From contig JALIZF010001821.1 in assembly GCA_029948255.1 (NCBI GenBank), positions 620,001 through 684,000 of the forward strand: a stretch of DNA of 64,000 bases. Direction: 5' to 3'. The stretch comes from Telmatactis stephensoni. Its lineage: Eukaryota > Cnidaria > Anthozoa > Actiniaria > Isophelliidae. A model generated the notes under the pieces. The model did no database searches. It worked only from the letters and a program-made list of their open reading frames with translations, and was not told the DNA's origin. The position numbers were made by a program, and so were the translations under genes. Positions 1-9,613 of this stretch are shown piece by piece. Every line of letters begins with the position of its first letter. Position 1 is the stretch's first letter.

Positions 1-3000
1 GATGATGGATGGCTTGACCACTAATGGCATTCTACATATGAATCCTAAAGGAGGTTCAAACTGTCCTGCAGGAATCTGGCGAGAAGTGTCTGTATGTGGA
101 AATGTATATACTTTACGAGAAACACGGTCTGCAACATCAAATGGGAAACCCGTAAGTTTACTTGAATTGATACAATATTTTATCACCAGGGGCCCTGAGT
201 GATAAGAAGTACCCCCACCCCCAGATTTTGTCCTTCAATGTCAGTGTATATTAATTTATTTGCTGTAACTCTAAAACAGTCTGCATAAAATGTATTTGCA
301 AACTGCATTTTTATTTACTTATTTCAAGCATGATAATGTCACTTTGGACAATGAAATTATTCTTGATTATGTTTCACATTGATTTTTTTATTTTCTTTTT
401 CATTATATTTTCAGATGCCCAGTGAATCTAATATTCTAATGGATGGCTCATTAATAGATCTTTGTGGAGCTGTTCTGATGTGGAGAACTGCAGAGGGAAT
501 GAAACAAATACCGGTAAGACATTACCTAAACTGGATTAATCCTGATCAACAGACTACGTGAGAGCAGATTTTGTACGACTACAGCATGAATTTGGAATGT
601 GTAGTTCCAGAAAATATCCATACCCCAACCACAGAGGAATTTTGAAATTCTGGAGGGGAGGGGGATGATCAGAGAAAGAACATAATTACAGAATTTGTAT
701 GGAAGAAAAATGGTCTAGAGGATACTGGGGGCCCATTTACAAATTCCCTCCGTGGTGGGGGTACAGATATTTTCTGGAGCTACACAATGTATCTATTGAC
801 AACATGAGCCTGATGCATGTATTTTGTATGACTGTGAAAATGGCACCACCCAGTTACAGCACAGTTTAATGACAGGAATTTTAAACACTTTTGTGGACAT
901 GTCATGGTACCATAGCTGCCAACCCTCCCGGATAATCCGGGAGTCTCCAGATTTTGGGCCTCGTCTCCCGGTCTCCCGGATAAAGACCCAAATCTCCCGG
1001 ATAATCGCTCGAATCCTAAAATTGCGGCCATTTTAACTGAAATATCGTCTATCTTTCTTTAAATATCGTCTTTCCAACCCCTCCCCCCCACTGAGCGTGA
1101 AAATCGCCCCAATTTATCCCCTCCCCCACTGAGCGTGAAAATCGAACCAATTATACCCCCCCCACTGAGCGTGAAAATCGACCCAATTCTAAGGAAAAAA
1201 TGTTGATCTCCAGATACGAAAGCCTTGGGGGTTGGCAGCTATGTGGTACTGACATGGGCACAACATGGTGCACTAGTCCATTTCCTACTCAAACAAACTG
1301 CTCTATTGCAAAAAACACAGCAATGAAAAAATTATTTGATCACCAACCAGTTTGACAACTAATGACTGACTCACTAACTGTTTGACAGATGGACTCATTG
1401 AGTCAAGCAGGCTCACAGATATATAGATGGACTGCAGACTGACTGAGTAACACTGTGACTGACCATTGACCAACCTCAACTGACTGACTGACAATTGACT
1501 CATGCTATATGATATTTTAGTCTGAAGGGATGATTGATGCTATGCGCCGACGTCTGAATGCCATGAGACCTCAATGCCCTGTTGGCTTAACAACACTTGT
1601 ATTCCCAACGTCAACTACGGTTAGTTATATATTTGTACTTACAGGTAGCTTAAATAGGAATATCACTTTTTTACAATTAAAGATTGAAAAAGATACATGT
1701 AACAAATTTGAAGTTGAGGCTGTGATAGATAAAATACAGTGAATTTATGGATTTATCCACCCCAGCCTCAACTTGAATCATTGTTTCATACAAACTCAGG
1801 AAAGGTCTGATAGGACATAATAATAAGTAATTGGGTATTCTGTGGAAGAGCGATCAGGTAGCCCATCACTAGCCACACAAAGATAGCATCCCTCCTAAAA
1901 AGTATTAGCCAAGCTACAATGCTGGACAAAAATGTTAAGACAAAGCGAAAAAAATGTTGCTTTTTGAGTAAACCCATCACTTTCAGTTAATTGTTCTCCC
2001 CTCTCCCCCTCTCACCCAATGTTGAGGTAGGTGCACAATGTCGTCCATAGAATGGGCTATCGTCTGGTACAACATTGACCCGGGGGGGAGGGGGATTCAA
2101 TAAATAAATTGTAAGCAAGAGGCGACCTAATCAAGTAACAGCTCAAATGTATGGATTTCATAATTGTCTCAAGGATTTTTGTCCATGATTGTAGCTCATT
2201 ATTAGAACAATAATATTTTTATTAACAGTTTAATGATAATTTGATGATTTAATAATTATTGTTCTATTACTCAGGACACAATTAAGATATAAAATAATAT
2301 TTCATGTTTATTTTTTATTCAAGGAATGTGAGACACTAAGTCGGCAGCCTCATGTCTACATCAAATGTGGTCATGTACATGGATTTCATGACTGGAATAG
2401 TCCCAATAGTCAAGATAGTAAAACTAGAACATGTCCAATATGTCTGCAGGTGAGTTCATGTGTCACCTACCTGTGTCAATAACCACATACAAAAGTGGTA
2501 GGGGTGCTCGACGAACCTTTTATGATCAAAAATATGACCCACTGGTACCTAAGTTTTAGGGTTTCCAGTTCATAGCATACCTTTTAGGGTCAGGATAACA
2601 AAAATCACATATAGATTGAAACGATCTCTCATACAAACATTCTTTATTAACAATGTGGGTGTACCTTTTAGGGTATATAATCAGCATCTCCAATAATTTA
2701 TGCATACCTTTTAGGGTCATTTTCAAAACCCTCTGTTGAGCACCCCGGCCTCCCCACACTATGGTAAGGGAGTCACCTACAAGTTCTAGCTTTCACCATT
2801 AATTTCCTTGTACCTGATCTTTGGAGAAACTGGCCCCAGAACATGATTTGTGTTACTGTTGCACAAACTATGTAGGTAAATACAAGAGTTTTTCTGGATG
2901 CGACATGGGTATTTTTGGAAGTGTCATTTTTTTGGAGAAAGCTTTTTATAAGGTAGAACATGACACACCAAAGCCTTTTTTGGGGTAGTGGCCTTCAACT

Positions 3001-4103
3001 GCCTGCTTCTATATTTTCCATTATTGAAAAAATCAATACATCTACTAATGAGCCCTTTTTTGGGCCACCCTGATATGTGAATACACCCTGGGAACTTTAA
3101 GGTCTTTTTTCATCACCATGTTGTTATTTTTCCCTAGCTCAGGCATGAGACTCCAACACAAAATTTGTACAACTTGCAATGGGCTCTAATAATCTAATAA
3201 TATTGTCTCTTCTATATCATAGGTGAGCAATTACGTATCCTTACAAATAGGACATGAAAGAGCATTCTATGAGGGAGAAATTGTACCTACACATGCTTTT
3301 GTTCCTTGTGGACATGTTTGTTCTGAGGCAACTGTAAGGTGGGTTTGACGACATACATCATATATTATTATATTGTTTTCCTTATTTCCATATGCTGTAG
3401 GGTGTGTCTCATGTCCACCAAAGAACCTTTGCATAAAGTGGATGACACAGGGTCCCCTATACCCCTTGGCAAAATGAAATCGGTCTTTTCATGCGTCATG
3501 GTTAATTAAAAAATCTCTTTCACGTTCACAGAAAATTAATCAAAAGTCGCTTTCACGTGGATGCAAAAAGATTTCAGACCTTTTAAAAATCACATTTCAT
3601 GTCAAAATAAATCAGCCATTCACATATTTTCACACAAAAGGTATAGGGGACCCTGATGTAAAATCAGGCTGCTCAATAGAGGGTTTACAGCATCCATCAT
3701 ATGCATGGGCAAAACTTGGCATTGCAAAGCCCCCCCTCCCTCTCACCCCCTCTCCCCCTCTCCCCTCCCCTCTCCCCCCTCTCCCCTCCCCTCTTCCCCC
3801 TCCCCCCTCCCCCTATGAATTTTGTTTTTTAAGGACAAATTCGAATTAGGACAGTTACCCTTTAGCCCACTTCAGAGCAACCTGTCACATCATATGATGC
3901 ACGTCTCAGTCTCCTGCTTATCATGCTCGCCAGGTTTATGTTTTGCTTTGATTTTCTTGACTGTTTCTGTTTATTACAGGTCATGGTCTCAAATACCAAT
4001 CCCTCATGGGCGTGATGCCTTTCAAGCTATCTGTCCATTCTGTGCCCTACCACTCGAGGGAGAAGACGGCTTTGTAAAGCTGATATTTAGCACTGAGAGC
4101 TAG
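1..4103 (+). CDS. PELI: Pellino E3 ubiquitin ligase, 3' six exons (5' partial)
   Basis: Exons read at 2-151, 415-513, 1521-1619, 2324-2449, 3223-3338 and 3980-4103. All junctions are GT-AG, the frame stays open throughout, and together they give 237 residues ending in a TAG stop at 4101-4103. The first exon starts inside MDGLTTNG, typical of the Pellino FHA-like core, followed by WREVSVCGNVYTLRETRSA and DGSLIDLCGA. The C-terminal half has the Pellino RING-like cysteine and histidine pattern: CGHVHGFHDW, CPIC, PCGHVCSE, then WSQIPIPHG and CPFC. Known family role: Lys63-type and other ubiquitination of IRAK kinases downstream of Toll/IL-1 receptors, in the cytoplasm. The N-terminal part of the FHA-like region lies upstream of the window. 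A candidate AATAAA signal is at 4427-4432. Paralogue number cannot be told. Confidence 0.95.
598..786. mobile_element. MITE in Pellino intron, GTAGTTCCAGAAAATATCC ends
   Basis: The left end reads TGTGTAGTTCCAGAAAATAT. The right end is its inverted, slightly diverged copy ending in CTACACA at 786. The interior is G-rich and about 190 bp in total. The same ends recur at 7261-7806 and in the right arm near 43.67-44.22 kb, so this is a dispersed family. Confidence 0.75.
910..1244. mobile_element. Fold-back MITE with CATAGCTGCCAACCC ends
   Basis: CATAGCTGCCAACCC at 911-925 is mirrored by GGGGGTTGGCAGCTATG at 1227-1243. Inside are repeated CTCCCGGATAA blocks and three copies of a roughly 50-bp unit containing CCCCACTGAGCGTGAAAATC (about 1078-1185). 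A related CCCCACTGAG unit recurs at 58.0-58.65 kb. Confidence 0.7.
2501..2746. mobile_element. Short fold-back element, GGGGTGCTC ends
   Basis: GGGGTGCTC at 2501 faces GAGCACCCC ending at 2746. Inside, ACCTTTTAGGGT or a close variant occurs several times. A similar CTTTTAGGGT motif occurs in the element at 9999-10288. Confidence 0.5.
3448..3656. mobile_element. Short fold-back element, AGGGTCCCCTATACC ends
   Basis: CAGGGTCCCCTATACC at about 3448 is mirrored by GGTATAGGGGACCCTGA ending at 3656. The element is about 209 bp, lies inside the last-but-one Pellino intron and has no coding content. Confidence 0.6.
3727..3815. repeat. Polypyrimidine CCCCTCTC tract
   Basis: Almost pure C/T tract just upstream of the last Pellino exon. 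It is low-complexity DNA with no gene. A similar C/T tract lies at 4530-4590. Confidence 0.8.
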
Positions 4104-4634
4104 AAATTATTACTATTATATATAGACCTTTAAATATTTATTCATGCCAAAATGCACAATAAGTTAGAAAGTTGCTCTCTAACTTACTTTTTAATAATAC
4201 TACTTGTATAGAATATATGTATAGATAATTCTGAAATAACAGAAAGGTACAGTAAATCAAGTCTTGATTTCATTATGTGAAGAGAGAAAATTGCAGAAGG
4301 CCCCGGGTTATGTGAAATTCACAGATGCTAATAATATTAACTTATTATTTAATTCCAAATGAATGCCATTTTCCATGATATGTACTGTGCTAGAATATAA
4401 ATTGGGCCATACTTTTAACATGTATAAATAAACTTTATCATGGAAGTCGCTGAAATTTTTGATAACATTGTTAAGTTTCTCTGAACTTTTAGGGGAGGAG
4501 GGGAAAGGGAGAGTTGCTCTATTCTTCCACTCCCCTCCCCCTCCCCTCCCCATCCCCCTCCCCCTCCCCCTCCTTCTCCTTCCCCCCCAAAAAACTGGCC
4601 ACAGGTTTATACTAAACCATGAAATTAAAAGGAT
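4104..4634. other. Pellino 3' UTR and downstream spacer
   Basis: AT-rich sequence with one AATAAA at 4427-4432, then a C/T tract. No coding region is seen. The minus-strand open frame across 4308-4724 is mostly C/T tract read backwards. Confidence 0.5.
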
Positions 4635-4737
4635 ACTTACCTTTAGAAGGCTCGCATGGGACATTTTAGTTGTAGCTCTTAGAGTAAACAAACTTGTAAT
4701 TTGACATCCTAAGGGACCAGTCATTATTTAAGTCGGA

Positions 4738-4759
4738 GGGGGGGGGGGGGGGGGGGGGG
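4738..4759 (+). repeat. G homopolymer, 22 nt
   Basis: Uninterrupted G run followed by a G/A-rich stretch. Its mirror in the right arm is a C run of about 24 at 46181-46204. Confidence 0.95.
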
Positions 4760-5279
4760 TTGGAGGAGGAACTGGAAGCCCTGAAAAAAATTCAGGGGAA
4801 AAAGGGGGGCCTGAAAAACAAAAAAGTAAGAAAAGGGGGTCCTCAAAGCCTAGGAGCAGAACTGAAGCTGACAAGTTGAGGCATAGAAACAGTATGAAAC
4901 CTGGTCATTACAAGAAAATTTCTTGTGGATTCAATGGGCCTTGGCACTGTCTGATGACTCTTTTTTCTTTTCTCTAAGGCGGAGCAACTTCTACAAACAA
5001 GAGCGACATGTCCTCCATTATTGGCTTGATATGTAGGATGGACATGCCATCTGCATACAGGCCAATAGTTTTTTTCTGTATGATTAGTAGTATTTTTCTG
5101 TAAATTGGGGATGTTCTTTAAAGAACAGAACAAAACATGTATTCCCAATCATTTTTGGATCTGCCATTGGATATGTAGGATGGACATGCCATCTACATGC
5201 TTCAGGAAGATTCAATTATCAGTCTATTTTTCCCTCTGGGACCTTCGTTCTATTGTGCTTGCCTATCATTTCCTTACCA

Positions 5280-5576
5280 AACCCTTGAGTGATTACACTC
5301 CGTAGCGATGGCCGTGGCTATGGTGCGTCATATCTGGAGGGTCTATAACCACGGTCACTCTGTACCGATTACTGTGGTTATGGTGGGTCATATGTTGAGG
5401 GTCTTTAACCACGGTCACTCCGTACCGATGGCCGTGATTATGGTGGGTCATATCTGGAGGGTGTATAACCACGGTCACTCTGTGCCGATGGGTGCAGTTA
5501 TGGTGAGTCATATCTGGAGGGTCTATAGCCACGGTCATTCCGTACCGATGGCCATGGTTATACTAGTACTATAACT
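5280..5576 (-). repeat. 60-bp satellite array, minus orientation
   Basis: Almost five units of the 60-bp repeat that is best seen at 18213-19390. It is entered through CTTACCAAACCCTTGAGTG, the same border found at the other arrays. As 60 is a multiple of three, both strands stay open and give fortuitous 20-residue periodic frames. Confidence 0.9.
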
Positions 5577-5617
5577 AAGTAAACAAGAGTTCTAAAGAGA
5601 TTTTTATTCGGAGCGAA

Positions 5618-5895
5618 TTGTGTACCACGAAGGTGAACCACGAAGAACCACGAAAACCATGAAGAACCACGTGAACCAGAAGAACCACGAAGAACCAGGT
5701 GAACCACGAAGAACCAAAAGAACCAGGAGAACCAGATGAACCACAAGAACCACGAAGAACCAGGTGAACCACGAAGAACCACGAAGAACCAGGTGAACCA
5801 GATGAACCACAAGAACCACGAAGAACCAGGTGAACCACGAAGAACCAGGCAGTGAACCACGAAGAACCAGGTGAACCACGAAGAACCAGTGAGCA
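5618..5895. repeat. GAACCA-rich minisatellite
   Basis: Imperfect tandem copies built from GAACCACGAAGAACCAGGT (modules of about 9 and 6 bases). It fills the spacer between two oppositely oriented satellite blocks. It is absent from the mirrored right arm, so it is specific to this copy. Long minus-strand frames over it are low-complexity artefacts. Confidence 0.9.
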
Positions 5896-6031
5896 AGAGT
5901 TTGTCACTTTCTGTTTTAATACGCAATTAAGTTATCTAATGAAACTAGACATAGTCACGGAATGATATATATTGTAGATTATATATATAACCGATAAAAT
6001 TTCGTTAACCGGTACACGACGACACAACCAG

Positions 6032-6374
6032 TCATCCCTACCCCCCTGAGGCACCCTCCATCCATGTGGGCAGGCCCTAAATCTCGTACAGGGCAAACAA
6101 CAAACGAGAAAGACCTCCGTACATGTTACTAGTTGAGGAGGGCATCAAGAAACAAACATCAAGTTGTACACAATTCGCTCCGAATAAAAATCTCTTTAGA
6201 ACTCTTGTTTACTTAGTTATAGTACTAGTATAACCATGGCCATCGGTACGGAATGACCGTGGCTATAGACCCTCCAGATATGACTCACCATAACTGCACC
6301 CATCGGCACAGAGTGACCGTGGTTATACACCCTCCAGATATGACCCACCATAATCACGGCCATCGGTACGGAGC
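6032..6374 (+). repeat. Locally inverted satellite fragment
   Basis: It matches 45179-45400 and part of 45401-45520 in the same orientation, whereas the rest of this arm matches the right arm in reverse. It contains the CACAATTCGCTCCG border and 2.3 units of the 60-bp satellite. It therefore forms an imperfect palindrome with 5300-5623. Confidence 0.75.
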
Positions 6375-6758
6375 CATGTTTAGCCACGATTCTTGTATAT
6401 TTGTGCATAGACATTGCAGTACAATGATTGCAGAACAATGGTTAGACCTGAGATATTTTTGTTCGCGTGCAACTCTACCCCCTTGTTGGCACCCTATCTC
6501 ATGTAAAAGGGCCCTTAGTTGTAAGAGTGCTTTTAATTTAACGTAAACATACACGCAAAATAATGAAGTAATGACATCTGAGGTTATTATTCACCACATC
6601 GATACTGCCCAAATATGGTCAAAGGAAGCCCGTCTGCACATGACAGCTATCCTGCGATAGCCGTAGCTCGTAGAAAAACATTTAGTTGCAAACGCAAATA
6701 CAATTAAATTTGAAGCATTTTTGCTGCATTTTTTGTGCTATCGATGTGGTTAATAATA

Positions 6759-6875
6759 AAACCACTATCCTGCTCGATTTTGCAAAATATTGTCTGATTT
6801 TAGCCAACACGGGGCTTCGCCCCTCGTCGGCTAACTATCAGACAATATTCTGCGCAATCTCGCAGGATAATGGTT
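6759..6875. mobile_element. Fold-back MITE, ACCACTATCCTGC ends
   Basis: AACCACTATCCTGC faces GCAGGATAATGGTT, and the stem continues through ATATTGTCTGA / TCAGACAATAT around a short loop. The second copy in the right arm is at about 44600-44716. Confidence 0.8.
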
Positions 6876-6883
6876 AATTTATA

Positions 6884-7047
6884 TATAGTAGTCCACTCTT
6901 TAAAAATTCATAAATAGAGGATATATACATGGGCACGCGGAGATATCTCACGAGTGAGCGCAGCGAATTAAGATAAAATTCTTATCTCCAAGCGGCCATG
7001 TATATATCCTCTATTTATGAATTTTTAAAGAGTGGACTACTATATCT
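6884..7047. mobile_element. Fold-back MITE, TATAGTAGTCCACTC ends
   Basis: Near-perfect 55-bp inverted arms (TAGTAGTCCACTCTTTAAAA and its complement) flank a loop of about 50 bp. The mirror copy is at about 44424-44588. Confidence 0.85.
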
Positions 7048-7260
7048 AAATAGGATTTCGAAATCCTCCACTGCATCCGGAGTATAAGGGACGGACTATT
7101 AGAAAATTTATTGGGGGGGGTAGCAGCTTTCTTTTCGTGCTTGTCGATTTTTTGTTGTTTGCTCGCATTTTTTACAGTAAAACCGCCTGTTTTAAGGCCT
7201 GCTACCCCCCCCCCCCCCCCCCAATCTGCATGTGACAGCAACTGCTTCAGGAAGATTCAA

Positions 7261-7806
7261 TGTGTAGTTCCAGAAAATATCCATACCTCCCCCACGGGGG
7301 GGATTGGAATTTCCGAGGGGGGGGGGGGGGGGGGGGGGGGGGGAGGGGGGGTCAAAGGGCCAGGAAATGAAATCCTGGTCATAGTCATTGAGATAAACGC
7401 ACGAGCCATCACTGTTTCACAGAAAAAAGCTAAGTTTATCGCACAAATTTGATTGAAAAATGGGAATTGAAGAGGATAAGCTTGCTAAAATGGCATAGAA
7501 CCAGTATCTTTGATCCAATGCTTGTCGAGATTGAACTGCTTTCTGATGCTGTTGTTTTACATGCAACTACTATGTACCGTCTTTTTGAACGCCTAACTAT
7601 TATTTATGATATTTCTAACATTGGCAGTCTTTTAGAGAAAATACAATTTCCAGATGGGGGTGGGGGGACCCTGGTCTACTCAACGGAAATTCCAGAGGGG
7701 TGGGGGGTTACCCACAGACACCCAAAAATGGAATTTCCAGAGGGGTAGGGGGGTCCAAAAAAAAATACCCCCCCGTGGGGGTATGGATATTTTGTGGAAC
7801 TACACA
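7261..7806. mobile_element. MITE, GTAGTTCCAGAAAATATCC family, 546 bp
   Basis: Ends match those of 598-786 (TGTGTAGTTCC and GGAACTACACA). It contains a long G tract at about 7315-7343 and several copies of the end-related GGAATTTCCAGAGGGG module. The mirror copy is at about 43670-44216. Confidence 0.8.
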
Positions 7807-8159
7807 ATATCAGGATATTTTATATGAGTGAAACTTGCTTGTGATTCAAGTATGTTGTGTTCTAAAATTAATTCATTATTGGTGTAGGATGGACATGCCA
7901 TCTGCATGTGACAGCAACGGCTTCAGGAAGGTTCAGGTTCAGGTTTATTGAGCACTATTTTACATTCTAAATACATAATATAAGGAACTGAAGGAAAATA
8001 AATAAGATAGATAGGTATAAAAATAAGTAAAAGAAGGTGCGTAGTGGCCATAGGAGCGCGAGGCTTTCGAGATGGCCACTACCACTATTTATAGCCGAGT
8101 ATACAGTATACACAATAAATAAATAAAAAGGAAGGTTTTTTGTATTAAATTTAAAGCTA

Positions 8160-8376
8160 TAGTCATCTTATTTTTGTTTTTGTTTTTTCTATTTTCTACC
8201 TTGCTTAATTTTTTTTGATTTTTTATTATTATTACTTTTATTTTTTACCTCTTGTTTGTTTGTTTTTCTTTTCTCTCTAGCTTTCTTTCTTTTCTTTTTT
8301 CCATTTTTCTTTTTTTTTTTCTTTTTTCTTTTTATTTATTTATTTTTTCTTTTCCCTTTTTTGTTTGTCTCCTCAA
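8160..8376 (+). repeat. T-rich low-complexity tract
   Basis: Mostly T with scattered C. It gives a phenylalanine-rich open frame that is not a gene. The mirror copy (A-rich on the plus strand) is at about 41905-42115. Confidence 0.9.
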
Positions 8377-8943
8377 TCCTCAATCCAGGCTAACTTTGGC
8401 TATCAAGGAGATATTCAATATCAGGACACACACGATTTTTATATGAGTGACTTCAAGTGTGTTGTATTCTAATCATGACAAAAAAACTGCCCTTTCTTCA
8501 AATCTAATAAATGTTGAACCCACACTTCCTGCCGTGTTTTTCTCGTTGAAGAAATTGTTCACTTTCGGTGATGCGCGCATTGGAGTGAGACACGAGATGC
8601 GCATATTTCACCAGATGACACCAATCGACCTTTCGTCGACAGGAGCCCATTAGTAGGAGCCTTCATCTCGGTATTGGGGTGTGGCGGCATCACAATCGCA
8701 AATCAGGCTATTTTTAGAACAGAATCCCACGGGTCCGCACGCTCACCCTCCCCTTCCCCATCGCTTGATCGTGAAAAGGTGGTAAAATTGCTCCCATAAT
8801 GCCTTGCGATCGTAGTGCGCACACCACCTGGGGTTAATCCAACTCAGAGACCACGATTCGTGGTCTTCCGGTTTTAGTGCGCATGTCCGGAAATAGAACT
8901 CTTGGTCTCGTTTATTTTGTTTGCCTTTCTGTTTTGAGATAGC

Positions 8944-9613
8944 CTATCGTATCATTCTCGAACGTTGTCTAGCAAGGTAAACTACATTTGGATCACACAA
9001 GACTGGCTCAATTCCATCTCTAAGTCTTAATCTCTTGAGCTGTTATATAAAAATCGCGGTAAAATCCGGTGACCAAGAGAATATACTGTTTATATTTGAA
9101 ATTGAAACGGAGATAAGGTAGGTATTTCAAATAATTTTCAAGTTGTTTGGTATTGCAGTTCCAATTGAGCATCCAATAATGTTTGATTTACTCATTCCTT
9201 CGTCCTCATCTCCAACTAAAACACATTACTGATATTATTTAACCAGTTTTTATGTAAGCTCGATCTTTAAGATTAGAGAAAAAACTTGCGAGCTTGACTC
9301 GAACTGTTATTAGGTTCGTACTGTTCTCAAGTTCTCTAAAAACAATTTTATACGGAAATCTTTTTTTGTCACTGTAAAATCTTGAATTACTTGGATGATC
9401 CAGCTTAAAATAAGAATGCTTGTAAATCTACTGATAGAATCATCCAAATAAGGAAGGGAATTTGTATATGTTTATTTATTTTTGCAGATAGTTATTTCAG
9501 TCAATGACAAGAGGAAATAAAAGTGGGAAGCTACTAACTATCCGCTGCCGGCCGCTGAATGATGTTCTGCACTAATCCACTTTGTGTAAGACAACACTTG
9601 GTAATAATACGAC
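8944..9613 (+). other. Region upstream of the glutamate-receptor-like gene
   Basis: Unique sequence between the end of the inverted duplication and the receptor start codon. It should hold the promoter and 5' UTR, but no TATA box or other clear element stands out. Confidence 0.35.

Larger units (their letters stand above)
4635..8943. repeat. Left arm of a large inverted duplication
   Basis: The stretch beginning TTACCTTTAGAAGGCTCGC and ending TTTTGAGATAGCCT is present in reverse complement at 41327-46292, in the same order. Shared pieces include the G-tract, the 60-bp satellite, two fold-back elements, the GTAGTTCC element and the T-rich tract. The arms differ by a 14-bp indel near 4694, a rearranged satellite block at 5577-6374 on this side and a 1.2-kb insertion on the other. 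No host gene is seen in it. Confidence 0.9.

Noticed and set aside
4308..4724. 138-codon minus-strand frame
   Set aside because: Its middle is a C/T tract read as Arg/Gly repeats, and the rest overlaps the Pellino 3' region and the repeat arm.
5558..5926. Three overlapping Phe/Trp/Val-rich frames on the minus strand
   Set aside because: They are translations of the GAACCA minisatellite in all three frames, which is expected from a short repeat without stops.
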